NCBI GenBank assembly: GCA_958295515.1
Contig: CATQGW010000005.1
Span: forward strand, 310,001-374,000
DNA: 64,000 nucleotides
Direction: 5' to 3'
Source of the DNA: an uncultured Dehalococcoidia bacterium
GTDB taxonomy: Bacteria > Chloroflexota > Dehalococcoidia > Bin125
Shown: positions 50,521 through 59,297 of the stretch, piece by piece
How the letters are laid out: every line of letters begins with the position of its first letter
Position numbering within the stretch: the first letter of the stretch is position 1
Notes under the pieces: generated by a model
Told to the model about the DNA's origin: nothing
The model's database searches: none
Seen by the model: only the letters and a program-made list of their open reading frames with translations
Translations under genes and position numbers: made by a program

Positions 50521-52212
50521 TCACCCCCCATACAACCCCAACTCCCCACGCTCCAACTCCTCACCCACCACACCCAAAATCCGCTCCAACTGCTCAAAAT
50601 CCCACTCCCCAACAAAACTCACCGCACTACCCGACTTCCCCGCACGACCCGTCCGACCCACCCGATGCACATAATCCTCCGCCGTCTGCGGCAAATCATA
50701 ATTCACCACATGATTCACATCCGGAATATCCAGCCCGCGCGCCGCAACATCCGTCGCCACCAAAAACTGCAACTCCCCCGCACGAAACTCCCCCATCACC
50801 CGATCCCGCCGCTGCTGCGTCCGATCACCATGAATCGCATCCGCATCCAAACCCGCACGCTGCAACCGAGCCACCAGACGATCCACCGTCACCTTCATAT
50901 TGCAGAACACCAACGTCCGACCCTCCAACTCCGGCAGCAACTCCTCCACCGCACGCATCTTGTCTCGGTCCGCCACCTCGTAATAACGCTGCGCAATCCC
51001 CTCCGCCGTCGCCGCCTCCGGCGCAATATGCAACTCCCGCGGCTCCCGCATATACCGCCAAATCAACGTCTTGATCGGCGTCGGAATCGTCGCCGAAAAC
51101 AACGCCGTCTGCCGAACCTCCGGACACCGACGCAAAATCCGCCGCATATCCGGCTCAAACCCAATATCCAGCATCCGATCCGCCTCATCCAACACCGCCA
51201 GCTTCACCCAACTCAAATTCAGCGTCCGGCGCTCCAAATGATCAATAATCCGCCCCGGCGTACCCACCACAATCTGCGGCCCACGCTCCAAATTCGCAAA
51301 ATCATCCTGCAACCGCCGCCCACCCATCAACACCGTCGCCTCCAAACCCGCCGCACGCGCGAAATACTCCAACACCGTACCCACCTGCGCCGCCAACTCC
51401 CGCGTCGGCGTCAACACAATCGCCTGCGCCTCACCCATCGTCGGCTCGCACAACTCCACCGCCGGAATCCCGAACGCAACCGTCTTCCCCGTCCCCGTCT
51501 GCGCCTGCCCCACCACATCCCGACCCTCCAGCAACAGCGGAATCGCCTCCGCCTGAATCGGCGTCGGCTCCTCAAACCCCAGCGCCGCCAACACCGAAAG
51601 CATCCGCTCCGAAATCCCCAACGACTGGAACGCCGCCGACCACTCACCCGCCCCAATCTCGTCCACCGCACTCAAATCCGGCAAATCATACCCGCCCGAA
51701 AGCAACGCCTTCTGCGTCGCGCTCATCGCCCCCACACTCGGCGCGCTCCGCGGCCGCGGCTGCCGCCCACCACCGCCGCCGCGCCCACCGCCCCCACCAC
51801 GACCGTCGCGACCGTCGCGCCGACCATCCGGCCGCCGCTCTTGCCGCCGCTCCCCACGCGCCGGCCGCCGCCCAGCAGCACCAGCCGCACTCCGCGGCGC
51901 AGCCGCACTCCGCGGCGCAGCCGCAGGCTGAGACGCAGCCGCAGGCTGAGACGCAGCCGCAGGCTGAGACGTAGACGTAGACGCAGACGACCCCTCAGCC
52001 CCCGCCGGACGCTTCTTCCGCCGCCGTCGCCTCCGCGCCGGCGCCCCATTCCCCGCCGCCCCCTCGGACGCCCCCGCCGACCCCTGCCCCTCTACAGGCT
52101 CCACCCGCTCAACAGCAGGCGGCGGAGCCGAAGACGAAGCAGGCGAAGCAGACGCCGACGACGACGCCTCCGCGTCCTCCCCGTTCCCCATCAGTCGTCG
52201 CAGAAAGCTCAA
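50521..52212 (-). CDS. DEAD-box RNA helicase with long basic N terminus
   Basis: The helicase core is complete: Q motif GFEEPTPIQ, AQTGTGKT near residue 240, PTRELAAQ, GTPGRI, DEAD near 345, SAT, DVAARGLDIP and HRVGRTGRAG. The first 190 residues are low complexity, with a run of six Arg plus KK, SQPAAA and PRSAAA repeats and RGGGGG stretches that would bind RNA. Initiation is probably TTG 52212, with GGAGGG 7 bases upstream; ATG 52191 lacks a ribosome site. It is divergent from the repeat-expanded gene. Likely role: cold-adapted RNA unwinding or ribosome assembly. Confidence 0.85.
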   Translation of the reverse strand: MSFLRRLMGNGEDAEASSSASASPASSSAPPPAVERVEPVEGQGSAGASEGAAGNGAPARRRRRRKKRPAGAEGSSASTSTSQPAAASQPAAASQPAAAPRSAAAPRSAAGAAGRRPARGERRQERRPDGRRDGRDGRGGGGGRGGGGGRQPRPRSAPSVGAMSATQKALLSGGYDLPDLSAVDEIGAGEWSAAFQSLGISERMLSVLAALGFEEPTPIQAEAIPLLLEGRDVVGQAQTGTGKTVAFGIPAVELCEPTMGEAQAIVLTPTRELAAQVGTVLEYFARAAGLEATVLMGGRRLQDDFANLERGPQIVVGTPGRIIDHLERRTLNLSWVKLAVLDEADRMLDIGFEPDMRRILRRCPEVRQTALFSATIPTPIKTLIWRYMREPRELHIAPEAATAEGIAQRYYEVADRDKMRAVEELLPELEGRTLVFCNMKVTVDRLVARLQRAGLDADAIHGDRTQQRRDRVMGEFRAGELQFLVATDVAARGLDIPDVNHVVNYDLPQTAEDYVHRVGRTGRAGKSGSAVSFVGEWDFEQLERILGVVGEELERGELGLYGG

Positions 52213-52278
52213 ACGAATCCCTCCGCGCCAGCCTACCAGCACACACACCCCAATTTGCATCTCGAATATCCGTTCTGA

Positions 52279-52284
52279 TACCAT
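52279..52284 (+). promoter_or_regulatory. -10-like box for a leaderless mRNA of the repeat-expanded gene
   Basis: TACCAT ends 7 bases before ATG 52292. TTGCAT at 52255 could serve as a -35, with an 18-base spacer to TACCAT. The gap between the divergent genes is 79 bases. Confidence 0.35.
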
Positions 52285-52291
52285 CCCCCCC

Positions 52292-53272
52292 ATGAGCCCC
52301 ATGAGCGACGACCAACCCTTCCCCGAACACCTCCGCCTGGAATACGCCGAGCGCATCCTCGCCGTCCTCAGCGACCTCGCCGAAAACTCCCACTCCGAAC
52401 ACGTCCGCTTCCTCAGCCTCAAACTGCTCGGCGAGCACTACGGCGAACGACACATCATCCACCACCTCCTCCACCTCGCCCAGAACGCCCAATCCGACTG
52501 GATCCGCTACCAGTCCGCCGCCCGAGCAGGCCGCACCCTCCAAATCTTCCAACCCGCCCCCGCCCCCCGGGATCCGTCACACCCGCGCCCCGCCGCGGGT
52601 GTCTCGACGCCACCCGCACCAACCCACACCACTCACTCACCTCAGGATCCGGCACACCCGCACCCCCATTTTTCGTCATACCCGCGCCCCGCCGCGGGTA
52701 TCCCGACGCCACCTGCACCAACCCACGCCACACCCCCACCCCCCGCAACCATCCCGCCGGAACACAACCACACCACTCCCCCACCTCAGGATCCGGCACG
52801 CCCGGATCCGTCATACCCGCGCCCCCATCTCCCGTCATACCCGCGCCCCGCCGCGGGTATCCCGACGCCACCTGCACCAACCCACGCCACACCGCCACCC
52901 CCCGCAACCAGCCCGCCAGAACACAACCACACCACACCCCCACCTCAGGATCCGTCACACCCGCGCGCCACTTCTCCCACCACAGCCGCCCCGGAGGATC
53001 CGTCACCCCCAGCCCCCCATTTCCCGTCATACCCGCGCCCCGCCGCGGGTATCCCGACGCCACCCGCACCAACCCACCCCAACGGCAACCACCCCTTCCC
53101 ACCCATCACCGAAAACGACATCCGCGACACCCTGCAACTCGACCACCCCTTCCCCCACAACCCCTTCCACCCACCCCCCACCGAGGACGACCTCCGAGGC
53201 GCCCTCGAATTCGACGAAATCCTCACCGACCTCATCCGCGACCACCTCCCACACCCCGACCACCCCCCCTAG
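52292..53272 (+). CDS. Small helical protein expanded by in-frame intergenic repeats
   Basis: Residues 1-85 are a normal helical domain (EYAERILAVLSDLAENSHSE, FLSLKLLGEHYGERHIIHHL). Residues about 88-265 are translations of type A repeats: SYPRPAAGIPTPPAPTHATP recurs at least three times with PPEHNHTTPPPQDP linkers. The end (about 270-326) has two related acidic motifs, ENDIRDTLQLD and EDDLRGALEFD. The repeat DNA is in frame throughout and has no stop, so a dispersed repeat has become coding sequence. Its stop shares CTAG with the convergent gene. Function of the helical domain unknown. Confidence 0.6.
   Translation: MSPMSDDQPFPEHLRLEYAERILAVLSDLAENSHSEHVRFLSLKLLGEHYGERHIIHHLLHLAQNAQSDWIRYQSAARAGRTLQIFQPAPAPRDPSHPRPAAGVSTPPAPTHTTHSPQDPAHPHPHFSSYPRPAAGIPTPPAPTHATPPPPATIPPEHNHTTPPPQDPARPDPSYPRPHLPSYPRPAAGIPTPPAPTHATPPPPATSPPEHNHTTPPPQDPSHPRATSPTTAAPEDPSPPAPHFPSYPRPAAGIPTPPAPTHPNGNHPFPPITENDIRDTLQLDHPFPHNPFHPPPTEDDLRGALEFDEILTDLIRDHLPHPDHPP
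52575..53060. repeat. Type A repeats amplified inside a coding frame
   Basis: Copies of CCCGCGCCCCGCCGCGGGTATC lacking the usual CTTG loop lie at about 52586-52608, 52679-52702, 52838-52863 and 53033-53055. A larger unit of roughly 160 bases is repeated around 52680-52960. All lie in the same codon phase. Confidence 0.85.
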
Positions 53273-53685
53273 CCCACCGCCGGACGCAACCCAATCACCG
53301 GAATCGTCCGACCCGCCACACGCTCATAATCCGCGAAGTGCGACCACCGCTCGCACATCCGCCCAAACAACGCCTCCCGCTCAGCGCCCTCCAACTCGCT
53401 GGCCTCATACCACCCTGCCCGACGCCCCCCGCGCTCCACCACCACCCGCGAATCCGCCCGCAAATTCCAGCACCAGCCCGGATCCGAAGCCGCCCCGCCC
53501 GCCGAAGCGAGCACCACCAACCGCTCCCCATCCTCCAAATACAGCAACAACACCCGCCGCGACCGACCACTCCGACGACCCGTCGTCGTCAACCGCAGCG
53601 TCGGCGGCCCCATCAACCGCCCACCCAACAGCGTGAACTGCACATCCTGCACCCGAGTCACCACCCGCATCAACCAATAATTCAC
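53269..53685 (-). CDS. Deazaflavin (F420)-dependent nitroreductase-family protein
   Basis: The 138-residue protein has LRLTTTGRRSGRSRRVLLLY, LVVLASAGGAASDPGWCWNL and RVVVERGGRRAGW, the split-barrel pattern of DUF385/Ddn-type proteins that bind F420. GTG 53685, 5 bases after GGAGG, is preferred to a TTG four codons upstream. Its stop overlaps that of the convergent gene in CTAG. Together with the LLM-class enzyme at 35749 it points to F420 use by the host. Confidence 0.8.
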   Translation of the reverse strand: MNYWLMRVVTRVQDVQFTLLGGRLMGPPTLRLTTTGRRSGRSRRVLLLYLEDGERLVVLASAGGAASDPGWCWNLRADSRVVVERGGRRAGWYEASELEGAEREALFGRMCERWSHFADYERVAGRTIPVIGLRPAVG

Positions 53686-53751
53686 CACACCCTCCAATCC
53701 ACAACCAATCCACAGCCAATCCGCAGCACCCCCAACCCTAACCCCCTCTCC

Positions 53752-53832
53752 GTCATTCCCCTTCTCTCCGTCATACCCGCGCCCCTTCTTTCTCCGTCAT
53801 ACCCGTGCTTGCCACGGGTATCTCGCCGCCAC
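53752..53832. repeat. Type A repeat with half copies before amt
   Basis: A half type B copy, a half type A copy and a full type A hairpin (ACCCGTG-CTTG-CCACGGGT) with a TATCTCGCCGCCACC tail. The remaining 170 bases before amt hold no gene; no firm promoter was found, although TTGACC at 53962 could be a -35. Confidence 0.75.
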
Positions 53833-53999
53833 CAGCACCAACCCCCGTCCCCACCGCCCATCCCCCACTTGACCGCGAAACACCCCCGAAACACCGCGAC
53901 ATCCCACCGACACCCACACGTAAATCACCCGAAACCCCCCACCACCCCACCACTCCATACGTTGACCTCACCAATCAGGAACCGGGAACGGAGGACGAC

Positions 54000-55517
54000 A
54001 TGATTCACCCCGGAATCGCGAGGCTCCCGCAAGGGAGCAGGCTCACCAGCAGGCTCCCCAGAGGAGCCAAACGCGCCGCCGTCGGCATCAGCGCCGGACT
54101 GCTCACCGCGCTACTCGCCACCATCGGCATCGTCGCCGCCCAGGAAGCCGACGCCGTCGCCGACCTCATCCTCGCCGTCGACACCATCTGGTTCGTCATC
54201 GCCGGCATCCTCGTCTTCTTCATGCAAGCCGGCTTCGGACTCCTCGAAGCAGGCTTCGTCCGCGTCAAAAACACCACCAACATCCTCATGAAAAACGTCC
54301 TCGACGCCTCCCTCGGCGGCGTCGTCTGGTGGGCCATCGGCTTCGGCTTCGCCTTCGGCGGCTCCCAGGGCGGTTTCATCGGCGGCGACTCATTCTTCCC
54401 CGCACTCGGCGGACTCACCGAAACCGACGGCGTCTCCGAAGCCGCCGTCTTCTTCTTCCAGTGGGCCTTCGCCGCCACCGCCGCCACCATCGTCTCCGGC
54501 GCCCTCGCCGAGCGCACCAAATTCTCCGCCTACCTCTTCTACACCGTCTTCATCACCGGCATCATCTACCCCATCGTCATCAACTGGGGCTGGGGCGGCG
54601 GCTGGCTCGGCGAAATGGGCTTCATGGACTACGCCGGCTCCACCCTCGTCCACGGCGTCGGTGCCTGGGCCGGACTCGCCGGCGCCTTCCTCCTCGGTCC
54701 CCGCCTCGGCAAATACGCCTCCGACGGCACCGTCACCGCCATCCCCGGCCACAACATGACCCTCGCCGCACTCGGCATGTTCATCCTCTGGTTCGGCTGG
54801 TACGGCTTCAACCCCGGCTCCACACTCGGCCTCACCGGCGGACTCGCCACCGAAGCCGCCTGGATCGCCATCAACACCACCCTCTCCGCCGGCGCCGGCG
54901 CAATCGTCGCCATGACCGTCGCCAAATTCCGCTACGGCAAAACCGACCTCGGCCTCACCATCAACGGCGCGCTCGCCGGCCTCGTCTCCATCACCGCCGG
55001 CTGCGGCTTCGTCGAACCCTGGGCCGCCATCCTCATCGGCGGCATCGGCGGCATCCTCGTCGTCTTCTCCGTCGCCTTCTTCGACAAAATCAAGATCGAC
55101 GACCCCGTCGGCGCAATCTCCGTCCACGGCACCTGCGGCGTCTGGGGCACCCTCGCCGTCGGACTCTTCGCCACCGCCGGAGCCGCCGAAGCCTGGGGCG
55201 CGCCCTCACACGGCCTCCTCATGGGCGGCAACATCGAAGCCCTCGGCGTCCAATTCGTCGGCGTCTTCGCCGTCCTCGGCTGGACACTCGCCACCGCCGG
55301 CATCCTCTTCTTCGTCATCAAGAAGACCATCGGCCTGCGCGTCTCCGAAGCCGAAGAACTCGCCGGCCTCGATGTCCAGGAGCACGGCATCGGCGCTTAC
55401 CCCGAGTTCCCCACCGTCGCCCCCGGCACCGCCGTCGAAATCTCCGCCGCCGAGGAATCCGCCTTCCCCGCCGGCAACCCCGCCGGCAGCAGCCCCGGCG
55501 GTGGCGGCGGCGGCTAA
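54000..55517 (+). CDS. amt: Ammonium transporter
   Basis: The 505-residue membrane protein has a signal-like N terminus and eleven predicted helices. The paired pore histidines are His218 (DYAGSTLVHGVGA) and His376 (ISVHGTCGVWGT), and Asp210 matches the conserved Asp of AmtB. ILVFFMQAGFGLLEAGFVR and FNPGSTLG are family signatures. It moves ammonium into the cell. GGAGG lies before the ATG. The glnK-type gene follows after a strong hairpin, the classic nitrogen-control pair. The C-terminal tail ends in a Ser/Gly run. Confidence 0.95.
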   Translation: MIHPGIARLPQGSRLTSRLPRGAKRAAVGISAGLLTALLATIGIVAAQEADAVADLILAVDTIWFVIAGILVFFMQAGFGLLEAGFVRVKNTTNILMKNVLDASLGGVVWWAIGFGFAFGGSQGGFIGGDSFFPALGGLTETDGVSEAAVFFFQWAFAATAATIVSGALAERTKFSAYLFYTVFITGIIYPIVINWGWGGGWLGEMGFMDYAGSTLVHGVGAWAGLAGAFLLGPRLGKYASDGTVTAIPGHNMTLAALGMFILWFGWYGFNPGSTLGLTGGLATEAAWIAINTTLSAGAGAIVAMTVAKFRYGKTDLGLTINGALAGLVSITAGCGFVEPWAAILIGGIGGILVVFSVAFFDKIKIDDPVGAISVHGTCGVWGTLAVGLFATAGAAEAWGAPSHGLLMGGNIEALGVQFVGVFAVLGWTLATAGILFFVIKKTIGLRVSEAEELAGLDVQEHGIGAYPEFPTVAPGTAVEISAAEESAFPAGNPAGSSPGGGGGG

Positions 55518-55539
55518 CCTGCCGCCACCGCACAACAGC

Positions 55540-55568
55540 GCGGGGGCGGCCACGGCGGCCGCCCCCGC
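55540..55568. terminator. Perfect 12-bp hairpin between amt and the PII gene
   Basis: GCGGGGGCGGCC, loop ACGGC, GGCCGCCCCCGC. There is no T-run and the PII gene follows 24 bases later. It is more likely an attenuator or mRNA-protecting stem than a full terminator, setting the amt to PII ratio. Confidence 0.55.
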
Positions 55569-55592
55569 AACCAACCTGGAAAGGTTCCCACC

Positions 55593-55931
55593 ATGAAAAT
55601 GGTCATCGCCATCATCCGACCCGAACGCCTCCCGATCGTCCGCCACGCCCTCGAACAAATCGGCATCGTCAGCATGACGATCACCGAAGTCCGCGGCCGC
55701 GGCGCTCAGCGCGGCGTCGTCCAGGAGTACCGCGGTCAGCAAGTCCGCGTCGACTACCTGCCCAAAATCCGCATCGAAATCGTCATCAACACCACCCCGC
55801 TCGATGACGTCATCGACGCCATCCTCGAAAACGCCGGCACTGGCCAAATCGGCGACGGCAAAATCTTCGTCCTCCCCGTCGAAGACGCCGTCCGCGTCCG
55901 CACCCGCGAACGCGGCCCCGCCGCCGTCTAA
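55593..55931 (+). CDS. PII nitrogen-regulatory protein (GlnK-like)
   Basis: The 112-residue protein has the PII fold: MKMVIAIIRPERLPIVRHAL, a T-loop region VVQEYRGQQVRVDYLPK, IEIVI and GTGQIGDGKIFVLPVEDAVRVRTRERG. It would dock on the Amt trimer under nitrogen sufficiency and sense ATP and 2-oxoglutarate. Position 51, the uridylylated Tyr of E. coli GlnB/GlnK, is Val; Tyr46 is kept. So uridylylation as in E. coli is unlikely. GGAAAGG lies about 10 bases before the ATG. Confidence 0.9.
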   Translation: MKMVIAIIRPERLPIVRHALEQIGIVSMTITEVRGRGAQRGVVQEYRGQQVRVDYLPKIRIEIVINTTPLDDVIDAILENAGTGQIGDGKIFVLPVEDAVRVRTRERGPAAV

Positions 55932-55962
55932 GCGGCAACCGGCCTAAGCGGCAACCGGCTGG

Positions 55963-56002
55963 AGCGAGGGCGGCGGCGCACCCAAGCGCCGCCGCCCTCG
56001 CT
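55963..56002. terminator. Perfect 17-bp hairpin after the amt-PII unit
   Basis: Arms 55963-55979 (AGCGAGGGCGGCGGCGC) and 55986-56002 pair without mismatch around the loop ACCCAA, followed by TCATCTCC. It lies 31 bases after the PII stop and probably ends the transcript. Just before it the 16-base unit CTAAGCGGCAACCGGC is repeated in tandem. Confidence 0.7.
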
Positions 56003-56075
56003 TCATCTCCACGCCCAAACCCACCCAAACCACGCCCCCGAACAGAACTAAAGACAGCGCCAACGTCGCGGGGTT

Positions 56076-56081
56076 TACCCT
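56076..56081 (+). promoter_or_regulatory. -10-like box for a leaderless addB-like mRNA
   Basis: TACCCT ends 6 bases before the ATG of the nuclease-helicase gene and no ribosome site is present. Confidence 0.35.
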
Positions 56082-56087
56082 CTCCGC

Positions 56088-59000
56088 ATGCCCCAAACCA
56101 TCGAGCCCTGCCCCGACCTCGCCGCCGCCGAGCGTCGCCTCAGCGAACTGCTCCAGCAGCACCGCGAACAACAGCCCCTCGCCCGCATCAACATCCTCGT
56201 CGGCTCCGCGCTCCAGCGCCTCTACCACCAGCGACGCCTCGCCCGCCAACTCGGACCCCTCGCCGCCGTCTACTTCTTCACCCCCGCCGACCTCGCCAAA
56301 GAAATCGCCGACCGCCGCACCACCACCGCCGCCCCGCGAACCCCGCTCCCCCCCGGCGCCGCCCCGCTCCTCCTCGACGACATCCTCCACAACCACCTCC
56401 CGCCCAACGCCCTGCAAGAACTCGACCCCGACTCCCCCGGCCTGCCCGAAGCCCTCCACACCACCTTCACCGACCTCCGCGAAGGCGGCGTCCCCCCCCA
56501 CGCATTCGCCCACTTCGCCGCCCAACGCCCCGCCCACGCCGACGACCGCCGCATCCTCCACGACCTCGCCGCCATCTACCAACACTGGACCGATCGCGTC
56601 GCCAACCTGCGCGACCGCGCCTCCCTCTACGAAGACGCCCTCCAAGCCGCCCCAACCCAAATCGCCGCCGCCCTCGCCAACGCCCCACTCATCGTCGCCG
56701 GCATCTACGACTTCACCCGCGTCCAGCGCCAACTGCTCGATCGCTGCGCCGAGCACGTCAACGTCCACATCCTGCTCCCCGCCCCGCCCGGCGACGAGCA
56801 CGCAACCAACCTCGCCAACGCGCTCGGCGCAGAGACCAACAGCGAGTTCACCGAGCCGCCTCCCGCTCAGACCGAAACCGCCGCCATCGCCGGCTTCTCC
56901 GCCGCCGACCCACGCGCCGAAGCCGCCGAAACCGCCCGACGCCTCCTCGACGCCGCCGAACAAGGCATCAAATTCCACGAAATGGCCGTCCTCCACCGCG
57001 GCGGCCCCGCCGCCGACGCCCGCCTCGCCGACGCCATCCAACGCGCCGGCGCGCCCGTCTTCCTCGCCGGCGGTCAGCCCGTCCTCCACACCAGCGCCGG
57101 CCGCGCCGCCCTCCACCTGCTCGAACTCCTCTGCGAAACCCCGCAGCGCGCCCGCCTGCTCGAATTCCTCGGCAACCCCGCCCTCCGCCCGCGCCTGCTC
57201 AACACGCTCCCGCCCAAGCCCCTCCAATGGGAGCGCATCTCCCGCAACGCCGGCCTCACCAGCGAATGGCCCGAATTCCAATCCCACCTCCAGCGCCACA
57301 TCGACACGCTCCAAAGCAACGACGACCCACGGCCCTACGAACAGCAAGCCGCCGCCGAACTGCTCCAGGTCTGCGCCGATCTCCAACGCCGCGCCGACCA
57401 GATCGCCCAGGCCGACAACTGGTCCGAAGCCGTCCAGGTCGTCACCGCCGCGCTCGCCGACTACCTCCACGACGGCAGCGGCGCAGCCGACCACAACGAC
57501 CAGCCCGATCGCCGCGAATACCGCCGCCTCATCGACGCCATCCGCGACCCCATCTCAAAGGTCGAAGGAATCGACAAGGTCGGCGCGCGCTACACGCCCG
57601 CGCGGCTCAAGCGCGCCGCCCTTGGCGGACTCGCCAAAGCCCGCCTGCGCTCCGCCAAAGCCTTCAACGGCGTGCTGATCGGCAACGCCGCCGGCGCGAG
57701 CCGCACCCTGCGCTTCGACGCCCTCTTCGTCGCCGGCATGGCCGAGCGCAGCTTCCCCGCCGTCCCGCGCCAGGACCCGCTCCTGCCCGACAGCGCCCGC
57801 ACCGCGCTCAACAACCAACTCGGCGCGCAAGCCCTGCGGCTCGGCCAAACCCGCACCAGGCAAGACCGCTTCCTCTTCACCCTGCTCGAACAAGCCGCCC
57901 GCCGCCGCCTCACCCTCTCCTACGCCCGCCGCGCCGCCGCCGTCGGCGGCCCCGCGCATCCCTCCGTGCTGCTCATGCAGGCGCTCGCACGCGCCCAACA
58001 CAGCCCAACCCCGCTGCTCGACGAAGACGCGCTCAACAACCACGACCAATTCCAGCGCCTGCCCGCCGCCGTCTCCGAAGCAACGCCCAGACTCAACGCC
58101 GAAGGCATCCTCGCCTGGGGCGCGGAGCAGCGCGCCCTTGACCACTCCGACCTGCGCCTCGCCCTGCTCAGCGCCCCCGGCGTCAACAGCCCCGGACTGC
58201 TGGTCCAAATCGGCGGCGACCAGGCCAAACGCGCCGAAACCGCCCGCTGGCACCGCAGCAAACGCCACTTCAGCCCCTTCGACGGCAAAATCCAGCCGCC
58301 CGGCGAACTCTGGAATCCCTTCGACGGCCAACGCACCCTCTCCGCCACCGCGCTCGAACGCTACGCCGCCTGCCCCTACCGCTTCTTCCTTGCCAACGTC
58401 CTCGGGCTACGCGCCGTCTCCGAACCCGAAGAGGGCGGCGAACTCTCCGCCCTCGACCGCGGCTCGCTCATCCACAGCATCCTCGAAGCCTGGGTCCAAC
58501 ACTGGCTGCGCGAGCCATCCCCGGCCTGGCCCGAATACGCGCGCGACCCCGCGCCCCTGCTCGCGATCGCCAACCGGCAGCTCGACCAAGCGCAGCAGCT
58601 CCGCCAGCTGGGCGGCCCCGGCATCGCCGAGGGACTGCGCCGCCAGGTGCTCGACGACCTCGAGCTGGCCCGCCAGGAAGAAGCCAAACGCGCAGCCATG
58701 GAACCCGAATGGCAACCGCACGCGGTCGAATTCTCCTTCGATGATGTCGAACTGCCGGCCGGCGGCGGACGCGCGATCACCGTCGCCGGCCGCATCGATC
58801 GCGTCGACGCCGCGCCGGGCCAACGACGCCGCGCGATCGACTACAAAACCGGCAAGCAGCGGCGCAACGCCGCCGACGCCTTCCGCGCCGGCGCCACCAT
58901 GCAGCTGCCGCTCTACCTCCACGCGCTGGCGGATGCCGGCGGCGAGCTCGCCGAGTCCAGCGCCGAGCTCTTCTACGTCACCCGCAAAGGCAACTTCGCC

Positions 59001-59297
59001 CGCGATCCGCTCGAGGGCGCAGCCCTCGCCGCGCGCGGCGCGCCCGACGCCCCCGCGCCCGCCGACGAGCTCGAACATGTGCTGGAGGTGATCACCGACG
59101 GCATCGTGGACGGCAATTTCTTCCCCTTCCCCTTCAAGACCGCCAGGAAAGACCTGAACGACAAGCACTGCCAGTGGTGCCAGTTCGAGAACGCCTGCAA
59201 TCCCAAGGTCGCCGAGCGCTACAAATACAAGCAGCGCAGCGATCAGGCGCTCACCGCCGAATTCGAGAAACTCGTCGCCCAGCGGAGCCGCCAATGA
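56088..59297 (+). CDS. AddB/RexB-like helicase-nuclease subunit
   Basis: The 1,069-residue protein has a degenerate helicase N terminus and a C-terminal PD-(D/E)XK nuclease: GRIDRVDAA near residue 901 and AIDYKTGK near 917, then MQLPLYLHAL. Four cysteines, one in YAACPYRFF near 762 and three in CQWCQFENAC near 1028-1037, are placed like the iron-sulfur staple of AddB. FDALFVAGMAERSFPA is typical of the family. With AddA it processes double-strand breaks for RecA and degrades foreign linear DNA. The gene overlaps addA by ATGA. Confidence 0.85.
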   Translation: MPQTIEPCPDLAAAERRLSELLQQHREQQPLARINILVGSALQRLYHQRRLARQLGPLAAVYFFTPADLAKEIADRRTTTAAPRTPLPPGAAPLLLDDILHNHLPPNALQELDPDSPGLPEALHTTFTDLREGGVPPHAFAHFAAQRPAHADDRRILHDLAAIYQHWTDRVANLRDRASLYEDALQAAPTQIAAALANAPLIVAGIYDFTRVQRQLLDRCAEHVNVHILLPAPPGDEHATNLANALGAETNSEFTEPPPAQTETAAIAGFSAADPRAEAAETARRLLDAAEQGIKFHEMAVLHRGGPAADARLADAIQRAGAPVFLAGGQPVLHTSAGRAALHLLELLCETPQRARLLEFLGNPALRPRLLNTLPPKPLQWERISRNAGLTSEWPEFQSHLQRHIDTLQSNDDPRPYEQQAAAELLQVCADLQRRADQIAQADNWSEAVQVVTAALADYLHDGSGAADHNDQPDRREYRRLIDAIRDPISKVEGIDKVGARYTPARLKRAALGGLAKARLRSAKAFNGVLIGNAAGASRTLRFDALFVAGMAERSFPAVPRQDPLLPDSARTALNNQLGAQALRLGQTRTRQDRFLFTLLEQAARRRLTLSYARRAAAVGGPAHPSVLLMQALARAQHSPTPLLDEDALNNHDQFQRLPAAVSEATPRLNAEGILAWGAEQRALDHSDLRLALLSAPGVNSPGLLVQIGGDQAKRAETARWHRSKRHFSPFDGKIQPPGELWNPFDGQRTLSATALERYAACPYRFFLANVLGLRAVSEPEEGGELSALDRGSLIHSILEAWVQHWLREPSPAWPEYARDPAPLLAIANRQLDQAQQLRQLGGPGIAEGLRRQVLDDLELARQEEAKRAAMEPEWQPHAVEFSFDDVELPAGGGRAITVAGRIDRVDAAPGQRRRAIDYKTGKQRRNAADAFRAGATMQLPLYLHALADAGGELAESSAELFYVTRKGNFARDPLEGAALAARGAPDAPAPADELEHVLEVITDGIVDGNFFPFPFKTARKDLNDKHCQWCQFENACNPKVAERYKYKQRSDQALTAEFEKLVAQRSRQ

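Noticed and set aside
52263-52276. LexA-like site CGAATATCCGTTC before the repeat-expanded gene
   Set aside because: Only the half-sites CGAA and GTTC match and three other consensus positions fail, so it was not called as an operator.
53269-53272. Shared CTAG stop of convergent genes as a regulatory signal
   Set aside because: Overlapping stops are common in dense genomes and nothing else marks the site.
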